A DNA stretch of 64,000 nt from Owenia fusiformis. Taxonomy: Eukaryota; Annelida; Polychaeta; Sabellida; Oweniidae. The stretch spans positions 31,077,248 through 31,141,247 of the forward strand of contig CAIIXF020000003.1 of the NCBI GenBank assembly GCA_903813345.2, read 5' to 3'. How positions within the stretch are numbered: position 1 is the first letter of the stretch; each line of letters begins with the position of its first letter. The notes beneath the pieces were generated by a model. It was not told the DNA's origin. It worked only from the letters and a program-made list of their open reading frames with translations, and ran no database searches. Shown one piece after another: positions 1-12,700 of this stretch. Both the position numbers and the translations under genes were made by a program.

Positions 1-448
1 ACATACACTAAAAGCTGTATATTTTAACAGCCTCTTTTATAAACCTAGATTAATAATGAACACTCAATCCCAATTTTAACTGAAAAAACTTGAAACATGA
101 ACACCATGAACATCAGAACACTTTTGCTAAGTAGCCAGTGGCATTCAAATTAGACAGTTTTTACAAGAAAATTATAGAAATCATTTTCATGTGAATCAGG
201 GGCCAGTTTCATGATAAAGGTTCAAATTTAACAATTTCTTTTTGTCCTAATTAAATTATTTTTTCATGATCAATTATTTTGATACACAATTCTAAAAATC
301 ATAAAAGACAAGGGTTTTTCAAAATAATGACAAATGACAAAAAAATATTTATGGCTTAAGGCCATGAGATAAAGTGACATCACAACCAAACAAGAAACTC
401 AATTTTGATATCCCCTTATAAAAATACAGTAGATATCATATAACATAC
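1..448 (-). other. Intron of the NWD/TEP1-like gene (left edge)
   Basis: AT-rich sequence with no coding signal that I can see. It follows the GT donor of the exon at 749-449 on the minus strand, so it is the start of an intron whose downstream exons lie outside the window. Confidence 0.6.
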
Positions 449-749
449 CTGAGGTTAAATGCATTTTTTGTTTCACTTTACTCAACTTCGACTGGAAAAT
501 ATCCACAATCTTTTCATTAATTTCACTCCATTGTTGTATAGTGTCTAAATTATATTCACTAAAATTGTTTATATGTGAGCTGATTTTGGCGAGTATGTAC
601 AGGGAATCTTTGGTATTTTCATCTTTAGTGTACCACTGGTTTAACAGATCTTTATCTTCCTGGCTCTCAAGTGTTCCTATGATTTCCTCAAAATCACTGG
701 CTGGAACTTGTCTTGGGGCCTGAACACCACTTTTCTCATTGAGAAACAA
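449..749 (-). CDS. NWD/TEP1-like gene, internal exon 5
   Basis: 301 bp, phase 0 in and phase 1 out. Acceptor is a T-rich tract ending TTTCAG, donor CTCAG|GTATGT. It encodes LFLNEKSGVQAPRQVPASDF, an acid-rich linker, then NQWYTKDENTKDSLYILAKI and a Gln/Lys-rich helix. The DEN...YIL block matches the third conserved stretch of the N-terminal domain of NWD-type proteins. The local ORF continues upstream through the acceptor by chance. Confidence 0.8.
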
Positions 750-3700
750 CTGAAAGTAAGATTTCATGTAATTTAATGTAATGTACTGTATTGTATTGTA
801 TTGTATTGTATTGTATTGTATTGTATTGTATTACATTGTATTGCATCATGTTGTATTGTATTGCGTTGTATTGTACTGTATAGTACTATACTCTACTGCT
901 GTACTGTATTTACTATTTACCATACCTTACCTTACCGTACTGTATTGTATTGTAATGAACCATACTGTAACATTCATTACCGTACTGTAAAACGTTTAAT
1001 TAACTCATGATTTTACTGTTATACTGTAAATGTACAGGCAAATAGGATGGAATAAAACAAGGGTTTTCAAATTATAAATGCTTTTTGGATAGAAAATATT
1101 TTTGGATTAAACATCAAATAAAATAAAAAAACAGTTAAGCAATTCTTAAGGGTATTGGTACACATACCACTATTCCTGAAGCAACAGACTTAGAGGATGT
1201 GTCATCAATCTGTGATAAACAAACATCTTTGAAAGTGTGCCCATCAGAGAACTCTGCAGTCCCCATGTGAAGGTCAACAACTTCAAGGTCAAATCCTTTC
1301 TCGGCACACTGGCGCCTCAGTTCTGGGTAGACTTTTTCATACAATGCATTACGCTCTAGTCGAGAATCTGAAAAACACATCAAAATGAAACGACTTGATT
1401 ATAACAATTCTTTATAAATAGACTAATATCATTTAACACTCTATCTATCTGTCACTATGATTCCATCATGATTAAAAAACGTATTACAGACATGCTTTTC
1501 AAGTCACCCTGTATAGTAGACTCCCATTATTTTCTCCTCAGTGCCATCTTTAAAAGATGAAGCTTACTAAGTCCTATTTTGAAGTTTTTGTCAAACCTTT
1601 CAGACTGACTTTGAAAAATCTGAGAGAAATGTTACTCTTATACCACAAGTTATTTATAACAATGATGCTGATGTTATTTGGCAACATTTTCATAATTAAA
1701 AAATGTGAGTCTTCTTAAAAAATGTTATTGGGTTCAGAAAAACCTGAACAGACGAAGTAAACGAGACAACACATTCACCAGAAAAAAAAACAGAAAAACA
1801 GCATTGAAATGTTAACTTTGAATGCAAATTATTATATTGAACAGGAATATGGAAACCATCTTCCTCCTCCAAACAAGAAGTATTTCACAAACAGGACATG
1901 ATCAATAATATTCTCTGAACACGGCATGTTAAATTAATGATATTTAGTCAAACAACAAGACATAACGACCAGCTAGAAGTAGCTATAGGCAAAATCAATA
2001 GCAACTTTTGATCTGCTACCTTTGATGGACATTATGAGTTCTACATGGCAGGAAGCTTGCAACTAAAATAATATGGGGGAGTTGTTTCGAAATCTTAAAT
2101 AGAGAGGAAAGCAGAGAAATGAGCGAGAAAGGGAGAAAACAGTTTCATGCAGATGCTATTAACAGTGTTCGAATCACAAGAGAATGGAAATTTTCAAATT
2201 TTAGATGGACAAAGGTGGATTTTGAATAACACTGAATTTTTCAGTGTGGGTAATGAATTGATTGAAGTATTATATGATACCTAGACACACACCACAAAAT
2301 GTCTTATACACATATGTTACAACTTTGAAGCTGATCATTAGCTTGGCCCTGACACTGCCTTTCAGAAAAAACAAATTTTCAAAATAAGTATTTTGGACTT
2401 CTGAAAGTATAAATTAGCCTTGCCCAAGTCGGTATTTTTTTACTAATCTGATCTTGAATTATTACTGCAGTCATAATAGAAATCAAGATAAGTAAGAGAG
2501 ACCGACTTGGGCAAGGCTAAGTATAAATATACTCAATTGAAATTTTTGGACATTGATGAGAATGAAAATAACATCTTGCGGGTTCAAACATTTCAAAGAA
2601 TAAGAACGTCAATATCTAGTGGTTACTTCAGACAACAATACTGACTTGAAATAATCATAATTGTTCACATATCAATATATATTGTTGTTGGCATATATTA
2701 GTCATCTAAGACGACTGCTTAATTAGCAATACAAACAATGATATGCAGATATAGGAGTCAAATGTTGAACATCCATATCTATTACAACATTTATTCAATG
2801 TTAAAATTATGATTTCCAATAATTTGACTGTCGTTTTCCATTTCTTTTGCCTACTGACATAAATTCTGATAAAACCCTTGGCAAGACACAGTGTAAATAA
2901 GACCGCAGTCATGCAAAAGTATGCAAATGTAATTAAATGACAATAAAAATCAAAAACAAATTTGAAATAAATCCACTGATGTTCAGCTCAAGAATGTGAT
3001 ACCATTTTACAACTGCATAAATTGGAAGTAAATCTGATGAGCGATTTCCAAAGAATCATGACACCCCCAGTCTGCCACCATGACAACAATGTTAATCATT
3101 CTTCCATTAGACTTAAAATCTAAAGGACCCTCTCACATCTACCAAGAACAAGAAAAACATGTAAATGTTTTGGGGCTGTTACTACAAATCACTGGAAACT
3201 ACTTCTGGAAAATGTACCTACCAGAGTAACATGCCGCATGGTAAATCTTCACAAGTTTAGGCTTCAGGTCCGCCTTTATATTTGTGAATCCAAAGAGAAG
3301 TTTCTGCTCATCTGTAGGCACAGATTTGAGATGTGCTAGGACTGGTGGATTCTTTCTCTCCTCTCTTTCATCAGTCTTGTTGTCTGCAATTGATGAAGTG
3401 CAAATATATTTTCTTTTCAACCCGCTGCTCAAAAATAAAATAAAAATAATATAAATTTCTATTTTTCAAATGCAAAATTTGATGGATTGCAAATTTACAT
3501 AATTGTCCTAATGCTAACTGTGACATCATATTGAATTAAAATGAACATTATCTGCCTCTTATTTCATTAATATACTGTAGATGTAGAGATTATTCAATGG
3601 GAGGGATGAAATATGAATTTTTTTCCGAGGAAAAATATGATATTGGCCAAAGGAAATATCATACTGATCGAGGGCAACCTATTTATTCCATGATATTTTT

Positions 3701-6700
3701 TCTGAAACTTATTCATTTTCAAGTTTGATTTGTCATCACTTAATAGTGGTGACATAAAATGATACAATCTGATTTTTGATTTTTTTTTATTGCAACATTT
3801 CTAACTTTTATTATTAACAAGTTTTAAAATAGAATGAAAATGTAGAAATCAAGAGAAATACCAAAAGAAAGTTCTGAAATGGGATCTGATACAGGATTTT
3901 AGCTGATATGGGATCTAATACGGGATCTGATACAGAATTTTGGCTGATACAGGATATGATAAATGATTTTTTGAATATCAATTCTATTCCCTGTTTATTT
4001 CACAGGGAAACATTTAATTATGGAATAAATAATCTGTTTACTACTTGTATGTGTATATTATCTATGTATCATTTCCATTGTATTATCAATAATGCCCCAT
4101 CATTTTGTTTCTCAACCATATCCAATCTTAATTTTATATGATGTCATACCAGTTATACATAAAAAGAATGATTGTATTTTTATTTGCTAATTTGTATAAG
4201 GAATGTATTTTTAATATACATGACTAGGCTAAAGGCATGAGCAGTATATATGCTTTGCCTTAGAGTAAACTAGAGTTGAGTATTTGGGGATTACAAGCAA
4301 CACTGGAGTGAATTAGACTTGAGTAGACAGCATTAAGTAAAGAATTTTTATACATTCAAATATATGCTTTGAATAAATTAAATTTTAGTATAGACACCAT
4401 AGTATATTAGAAGTGACAATAAAGCAATTCTTAAAGTATATACCACCCGCACGAGACAAGTATATATATTATTCGAGTATTTTGTATAATTGAAGCACTA
4501 GCTTATATAATTGGAGTATCTATGCCAGAGAATGAAGACTTGAGTTTAAACACTTGAGTAGGGAGACTTGAGTTAGAACACTTGAATATGAAGACTTGAA
4601 TTTAAACTTGAGTATGAAGATTTGAGTTTAAACACTTGAGTATGTAGACTTGAGTTAGAACAATTGAATATGAAGACTTGAATTTAAACTTGAGTCTGAA
4701 GACTTGAGTTTAAACTTGAGTATGCAGACTTGAGTTTAAACTTGAATATGAAGAGTTGAGTTTAAACTTGAAGACTAACTTAAACACTCGAGTATAAAGG
4801 ATTCTGCAGCTTAATCAAAAACTTGCCTCTATATAGTTTAAAAGGCTATAAATGCAAATAGTGTTAGTTAAGCAAAGCTGTACCTGTCTCAACAGGTGCA
4901 AATAGATGTTTAGGCAGATCAAGCTGAAGCTGAGGCAGTTCTCCCGTGTCCCCAATATCAGGGCCACTGATCATACTAGTTGCAAACGTACTGGTTGCTG
5001 TCTTCTTGACATCCACGACAACATTATTGTGGGATGTAGGGCTGTTAGACGGCGTACTGGTGTTCTTACTCTGTTTGGAAGGCCTGCAAGTAAAGAAAAT
5101 GAGGAATAAATATTAGTAAGAAACATACATGTATGTATATAGATTATAGAGTAAGGTTGAAGCAGGTGAGAACCTGGCAACTGCCTTGCTAAATTTTAAA
5201 GAAAATGTTACAGTATCTTCATATGTTTTGCAGGTCAAAATTAGACCTAAAATATCTCATCTTTGGCTCGAGATTTTCTCACCTATTTTATAATTTTGGT
5301 TATTATCATGATCATATATACTTTACATGAAAACAAACATTGTTTTAGTGTGGTGTGGTTGTCTGACTCTGACATAAAAAATCATTTTGCCTCAGAAATA
5401 TTGGCCTCTTACAACTGATATTTTTCTTATTTCTTGAAATAATTATTAACATGTAAATTTTAACTTGTAACCAAGCTAGTCTCTTTATATTAAAGTGTCA
5501 GATAATTTCGCCTCTGTATAAAGCATGAGTTCGATTCAAATCCAAAAATAACTATCATTGGTATCAAGGGTGTAATTTCTACAACATTAAAGATAAGTGA
5601 CACATGACTTATGGCCCACCCTGTATCTGAAAAATATTGAATCTAGCCAACTACCTCCGTTTTTACGTGCATCTAATGATTTCCCATTGACCAGCAAATA
5701 GTGTGTTATACAATTCATGCATTGATCCGCTTTCTTTACCTTGGTCACTGGGAATGTTAACACATGTCCCAAGCCTGAAGTACAAATACCCTGAAGTCTT
5801 CAGGTCACTACCCTCTCACTAAGACAGATCGCTCTACATGTTTGTGTATAGCCAATCAAAGAACACAACAGAGTCACACAATAATACTGTAAAAGCCCAA
5901 ATTTTCAAGGTGCCCTAATTTCCGCTATATTCGCGTCTGGGTGTTTAGCACGAATTCAAGAGCACATAGATTAAAGGGCATCATATTTAGCTTGTCTATT
6001 ATAACTGTGTGCAGCTATATTATTTTATATTTTTCAAATATTGTTTGAATTCTTTCATACAGGGTGAGCTTAAAAAAGGTAACATAAATAAATGTTAATA
6101 ACTGATTATTCATTCAGCATGAGTTTAGTGTCATATTTAACTAAATCAAACCTTGATCAATGATGTTTCATTCTACCAAGTTTATTTGGTCTATTTCCAA
6201 TAATTATGTTTTTATGGCCATTTTACAAAACATGCTATAAAATACCGGTGTTGTGTCTGGAGGCTAAAATGAACTTGGTATAAAATCCTGAGCATTGAAG
6301 AAACTTAGGGGATCGAGAGAATATTGAACAAGGTTTAATTGTGCCAAATATGATTTTAAACCCATGCTGAATAACTGAGTTATTACACATACATTTGTTT
6401 GGGTAACTTTTTTGGCTTACCCTGTACAAGGTTTCATTTGATGTGTAATACATATCCTAGATACATGAAATGACACTCAATAATCAATCAAGAAAGTTGA
6501 TAGTAAATAAAATAGCATTTTTGGGCAAACAATTCAGTTTGACAAGAGTTAAAAGCAATGAAAATATCATAATAGTTGGAAAGTTGAGGCGGAGCACAAA
6601 CAGAACTTTATCATAATTTCAAACAGGAGAGAGGTCAACCAAGACATTCCCATCGATTTTGGGCAAAATACTCGCAAAAAGTAATGTTTTGAAAAATTCA

Positions 6701-9700
6701 TCTAAGTAAACATCTACTTTCATTATCTTCAATGAAAACCCCTGAATGTATCTTTTTGAGTCAAATATATATAACCAGCATAAAAACTGTATATTTATTT
6801 GTCCTTTTTAGAGCATAGTAATCAGTATGCTTTGGGCCTCTGGGTAATCTCTGTGAATTTCAGAGAAAAAGCAGACAAACTCAATTTATACTTGACATTA
6901 GAACTCAAGCAATTAAAGCTCCATTAATGTTGCTACTGTACCCGATTTTATCTCTACATTCTACATATTGATTGGTTGTAAATAATGGTAACCAGGTAGC
7001 AGGGGAACTTAACTCTGAGGAACATCCTTTCAAGGCATTGTTGCACCTTGTTATATACATGAACAATTATTTATGAACATATTGGGTGATCTATATATTC
7101 AGGGCTCTCGCCAGGCTTTTAGACTGTGGCGCAGCACCACACTCTATTTAGCTCCCTCCACACTCTATTGGCAAATCATGACTGTTTCCAGTCTAAACTT
7201 GACTGAATATACAATAATAGCTTGTAAAAGGATAAAACATAACATAAATATGATTTATCACAATTGAACGGTTATTCTAAATATTTCCCGGTGAGAGCCC
7301 CGATATTCCATATTAGTTCTCCATAAAAGTTGTGTTTTCTATTTGTCAAGTCACATAACCACACCAATAAATGGACAAAATGGGGCAATCATACAATTTT
7401 TGCAAGAAAATTCAACAAACCTGCAAAATTCACTATTAAGATTACAAACAAATTGTGTAAGACCTCGTATGAGTTATTTTAAAAGTTAGGTTACAAGGGT
7501 ATGATATATTTAAAGGGCACATATCAAATTCCCCTCTTTTCTTATATCTAATGGTTCAATTTTTATTAGTTATAAGGGGTGCGAACCCCCCACCCCACCC
7601 CATGAATAAGGTTATAAGGAATGACAACCTGCTTAGTGCATATACAACTAAAATACAAGTTAACAAGTGAACAAGTGAAATCGGTTCCAACAATCAGGGT
7701 TTTAAAAAGATATGACAACATAACATCAATGAATGAAAAAGGGGCATAAAATGGTATACCAATAAAAGTTATACAAATGGTGATAAAACCAGATGTTATT
7801 CATGTATAAAAAAAATAGAAGAACCCATAACAGCATAAATGGGAAAATGCAAAATAACAAGCCAGGAAAATGGAAAACAGGAGAATCTAAAACAACAAAG
7901 CCGCATACAGGAGTTCAGGAGTTGTTATTAAACATTTTAAGGGGAGGCATGAGCATATGTTAACGAAATAAAAACCAAAACTAATCAAAAAGCAAGAATT
8001 AAACTGAATTTGTGAAGCACCAACCATAAACAACAGAAACACTGAAATGACTAGAAACAGGCCATTCTCAAATTATCAAATGTTGAGATTATCAACCATG
8101 CAACCAAGCAACAGTAAAAATTAAAAATAAACAGTGAAGCGAATGGGATTCATCTATTTCAAATTCAAACTTACTTAGTCGACTTAACTGCAGAGGAGCT
8201 ACTTCCCATGATTCAACTTATCACCTTGGTGAGCAGTACAGTGAAACTTAAACTGGTCAGGTTGAAGCCTTATTGGTGAGCCAAAAGCCTTATTGGTGTG
8301 CCAAAAGCCATATTGATGAGGCAAAAGCTTTACTGATGTGGCTCTATATTAACTAACTAGCTAACAAGACTTACACATGTTCATCGTGGTTTCCATTGTG
8401 TCCATTCTGCTGAGGAGCTTTATTTTTATCCAATGAGCTTCCCATTTTTAATCTTTATATCGTCCCTCGGGTTAACTTCCAGTTAATAATTCTAAATGTG
8501 CACTAAATATCAGTGTATAATAATTCAAACAGTACTTTTCACTTCCAAAAATATTGTGACCAATGATGTTCAACAACTGATTAAAATAAGCATCCTTTAG
8601 TTAGCATGTAGTTTATACTTTACAACGAGGAAGCCATTATTGAAATCTAATGGCACCCAACTGCTCATGCAATAGTTCCAACAGACTAGATACCAATGGC
8701 CTGGATTTTTAAACAATGTAAATGATCCCTATGTGAGATGTTATGAGGATGGAGCTATTGTCTCAAAGACCAATAATCCATTAATGCTAGAATTGTAGCT
8801 CTCTGGTTTTCAAATGGACCAGGTATAATCATGATACGCAATAATGTTCTGAGTGTCGATTATTAAAAATTCTGATGATTCAAACTACAAGAAAGTAACC
8901 AATAGTCCAATTTGATGTTCCTTGATTTCTGACCCGCAATGAAACATGCTCCAATTTAAGCATGCGTAATCACTTTTTGTTTTTGAAAACCATTAAAGAT
9001 TTGTCTTTTTCATAATCATAAAAATATAATGTCTGAAAGCGTTCTTCAAAACCAACCCATCAACTTTCTCTCAATTAACCAAGTTCTAAGATAATGACCT
9101 AAAATCAATCCCATGAATACTTTGGACTGTGTTTTCATAATGCTTGAAGCTAATTGGTTAATAAACGATACAAAGTGTCTTACATACATGCCTGTTGTTC
9201 AAGGCTCATTACTTATTTTGTGCGATAATATTGGAAATCAACCTCACACACAACAACAGGAACGTCAGTTGTTGTTAGGGTATTGTTGTGTACATAAATA
9301 CCATGGCAACAAGTAAACTGAGAGGGTTTCAGTTGGTTATAATCAATTATTTTGTTGACGCTCGTTGAATCCATCTAATAATTATACAAACTGTCAATAC
9401 TCACAATTCAGATGCATATAACTACAAAACATATCGATATATACAGGGTGGGCCAAAAAACAAATACCCAAGTTTAAAGATGAATGATTCATATGCTATA
9501 TGTTAAACCATTGCCATGTGCTATATATCATTTTAAAGATAAATCATTTCCTAACAAAATGACGCCATCCAATTGAAAAGCCTTTGTTTTCTTGTGGAGT
9601 TAGAAACTAAAATTGACACCAAGGGTGCAGAGTGACCAAAAATCAAAAAATGAAAATTCCAAAATTTCACTCCATATTGCAGTTACAGCTGCACCCAATA

Positions 9701-12700
9701 TGCTTGACTGAATCTTTCAGGCCTCGCGCTTAACTTTTTTTATCAGGTAGTTGTTTCACTACTTAGTGAATTTTCCAGGTAGCTATTTGAGAGAACCAGA
9801 TAGTGAAGATTTCGATCTTTATTCTTATGACCTACTAGCGCAATAATAAGATATTAGTGAGAAACCCATGCCTCTCTATCGTTTCAAAAAATATACCCAA
9901 CGTGTTCGTCTCTGTTAATTTATGGCATCCATACTTTTTTGAAAGGTAACACTTTGAGGTTCAATTTGCTGCCGGATGCCCTTGCAAACTCTCATTGGTT
10001 GCTCTGTATTGTTGCATTCCGTTACCATGGTTACGCATCTATAAACATCTTACCTTGGAATCTTAGATCATTTGTAACTTTGTCATTATTTGGTCTATAG
10101 AGATGATATTGGTATCAAATTAAACCTAATCAAATTTCCCATAAACTAATGATATTCAATTATGCAAATGAGCTCATTTGCATAAATTGTGACGTCATCA
10201 ATCAATTTTTGATTCAGAATTTTCAAGTATAGCAACATATCCAATAGGACTGAGGCCGTATGACAGAATGTGTGCATAGTTTTGACCTTTATTTGATGAG
10301 TGGAAGATATATAGGCAACATTCAAGAGACAACAGATTCAGAATTGGATCAGAATTAGCAGTTATTCAGCTTTTGGGGCAGCTACTGGGAACGACAATTA
10401 TAAAAAGTTTTACAATAACGAAAAAAGAAACAAACATTGTTGTTTCAATCTTATTGAAAATGTACATGACTTGTTCATATTATTCCATTGAACTAAACAT
10501 GTAAGTATGTGGAGATGTTACATGTATTTTGACTATCATTCACAGGGGTCAAAATCGTGTGATCTCGATCCTGTATTTTAAAATCCAATTTTATAATTTA
10601 CTATACACTGTCAATGATTCATATAAATACATAGTAATGCTTTGATTATGCTATTTTGACATATGTTGACTAGTATACATATTAATATTTACAAAAATTA
10701 TATGGAGGAGTGTTCTTGGTTTCATTTGATTTCTAACATGTGAAAAAGCTGAAAACAAAATTTTGTTGATATTTGGACATAAGCTAAATACACCTTAATT
10801 ACCATTTTATATTCAAAATACAGATAGAGTGTCAATTTTACAACTTGTGTCAAGTATTGAGGGAGTCACATCACACCCCCCCCCCAGGATGCATTCCTTT
10901 GATGGAGCTGTCACACTTAGGCCTTGTAGCTCAGTGTACGCCACTGTGTGAATACTTTCCGGCAGATGGTAGGGTACAGGGTACTAATATGACAACTACT
11001 TCAGGGGAATTTTGTAACCTTCAAAATCCTTGGTGATTCAACCTTAGAATGATTTTTGTTATAGCTTTTCTGAAAATGGACTATAAGCAGCAGGTACTTC
11101 AGGAAGCAAATTGAAAAGTAGTTTTTATATACTTTTACAAAGTATAACCTCTTTGATATGCAATGAAAAATGATAACCAAATCCATACAAAGAGCTCAGT
11201 AGTAGAACTTGTAATCCTGAAATTAAAGTCTGCTGAAATAGCCACGAAGAAAAAATGCCCTTTAAAAGAAGTGATATTCGTAGGACTTTAAAGATGCATT
11301 ATGCCATAGGTTTCTCCCCCAGACAATCAATGATGTCCTATTGTTATTGCTCATATAATATCTCACATACCATGGATATATCTTGAGAATAGCTTTTGGG
11401 TATATTATTGCCGAAATATCGGAAATAATCAACAGAACAACCAAACTCCAGAATTAAACACAATCGATTCCTCGGCTAGCGAGAGGAATCCCCATTGAGT
11501 CACACAAGCGCCTTGAACCAGGCAGGCAATCAGGTTTATGATAAATAGATTCAACAACCAATCAGATAACAGGATGACTTTCCTGGTATATTCAAACTTT
11601 AGATTGAATTAATTTCTTCGAAAATAATTAGAGCAGCCAGCACAATCGCAAAATTAACACTGAAAGGGGGGGATTTGGGACTACTTCTTTGGTAAGTAGA
11701 TGGGTATATATGTGGTGAAACTCAATATGCAAAAAAAATTCAGAGGGGTCTTGATTGTGTTATCCTATGGCATAGAGCCTCTTTAACTAACCCTTCCTAT
11801 ATCTATATACATGTATAGGTTTCCTACATCTCCAATGGAAGTATGTGTGGTATGGAACTTATTATCTAAATTTGTTTTAAAAGGTTTCCAAAATATGAAA
11901 TATGTACAAATCTATGAAAAATATGAGTCTCAAATAGATGGATTTCAGGTATACCCCATAGAGTATGGATACCATTCAAAACTGAGAACAGTAACAACAG
12001 GAGATTTTAGCGCAAAATAAAGGAGTTAATCACGTAGCATGATTGACAGAGGTTGAATCAAACTATTTTAATATACTTTTTATAGTTTAGAAGCTTTAAT
12101 ATGGCATGAAAATAGCATACAGTATGTAGTTTAGGGAGCAGAGATATTATTTCATTGCATGGATTTAAATTATTTTCAGACAAGGGTTTCTGAAGATCTA
12201 ATCTAATCTATAACAGATTATATCAAAAACAAGGAGATTAATGTCACACAGATGATATTCGAGAGTCAAATCACACTGGTGAGGTGAACATGGAGATCAA
12301 TGTGCATGACAAAGATGATGGATACATTAAGAATAAAAAGCATCCCTGTCATGAAAGTCACCACTGAAATAGATACAAAAGAAAAACTCAACCACTGCCA
12401 TATAGGTTCCGGACATGGATAATGGTACATGAAGATTATAGCATGAATGAATGCCATATAGGTGATGTTAACGCGGATATCAATGTCACATGGATGACAT
12501 GGTGATAAATCGTTAATTTGTTCAAAGTTACACTATTAAGGTGATGTTAGTCACATGGAAATCAGTAACACTTGGATGTAGGAACTCTTGGGTTCACTAG
12601 GGTTCACACAAGTCCTCACTATTCATTTCTACGCTTCATTAACACTTAATATAAAAATGCAATACTATCTATGAACTATAATAGCTTGGTATGATAAATA

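Larger units (their letters stand above)
5084..8174 (-). other. Intron of the NWD/TEP1-like gene
   Basis: 3.1-kb AT-rich intron. It carries the repeats at about 5886, 6060 and 7100, and a C-rich patch near 7585. No exon was seen. Confidence 0.55.

Noticed and set aside
781-1010. Two overlapping 69-residue ORFs rich in Cys, Ile, Val, Leu and Tyr
   Set aside because: They are translations of the TATTG/TACTG microsatellite and have no independent coding character.
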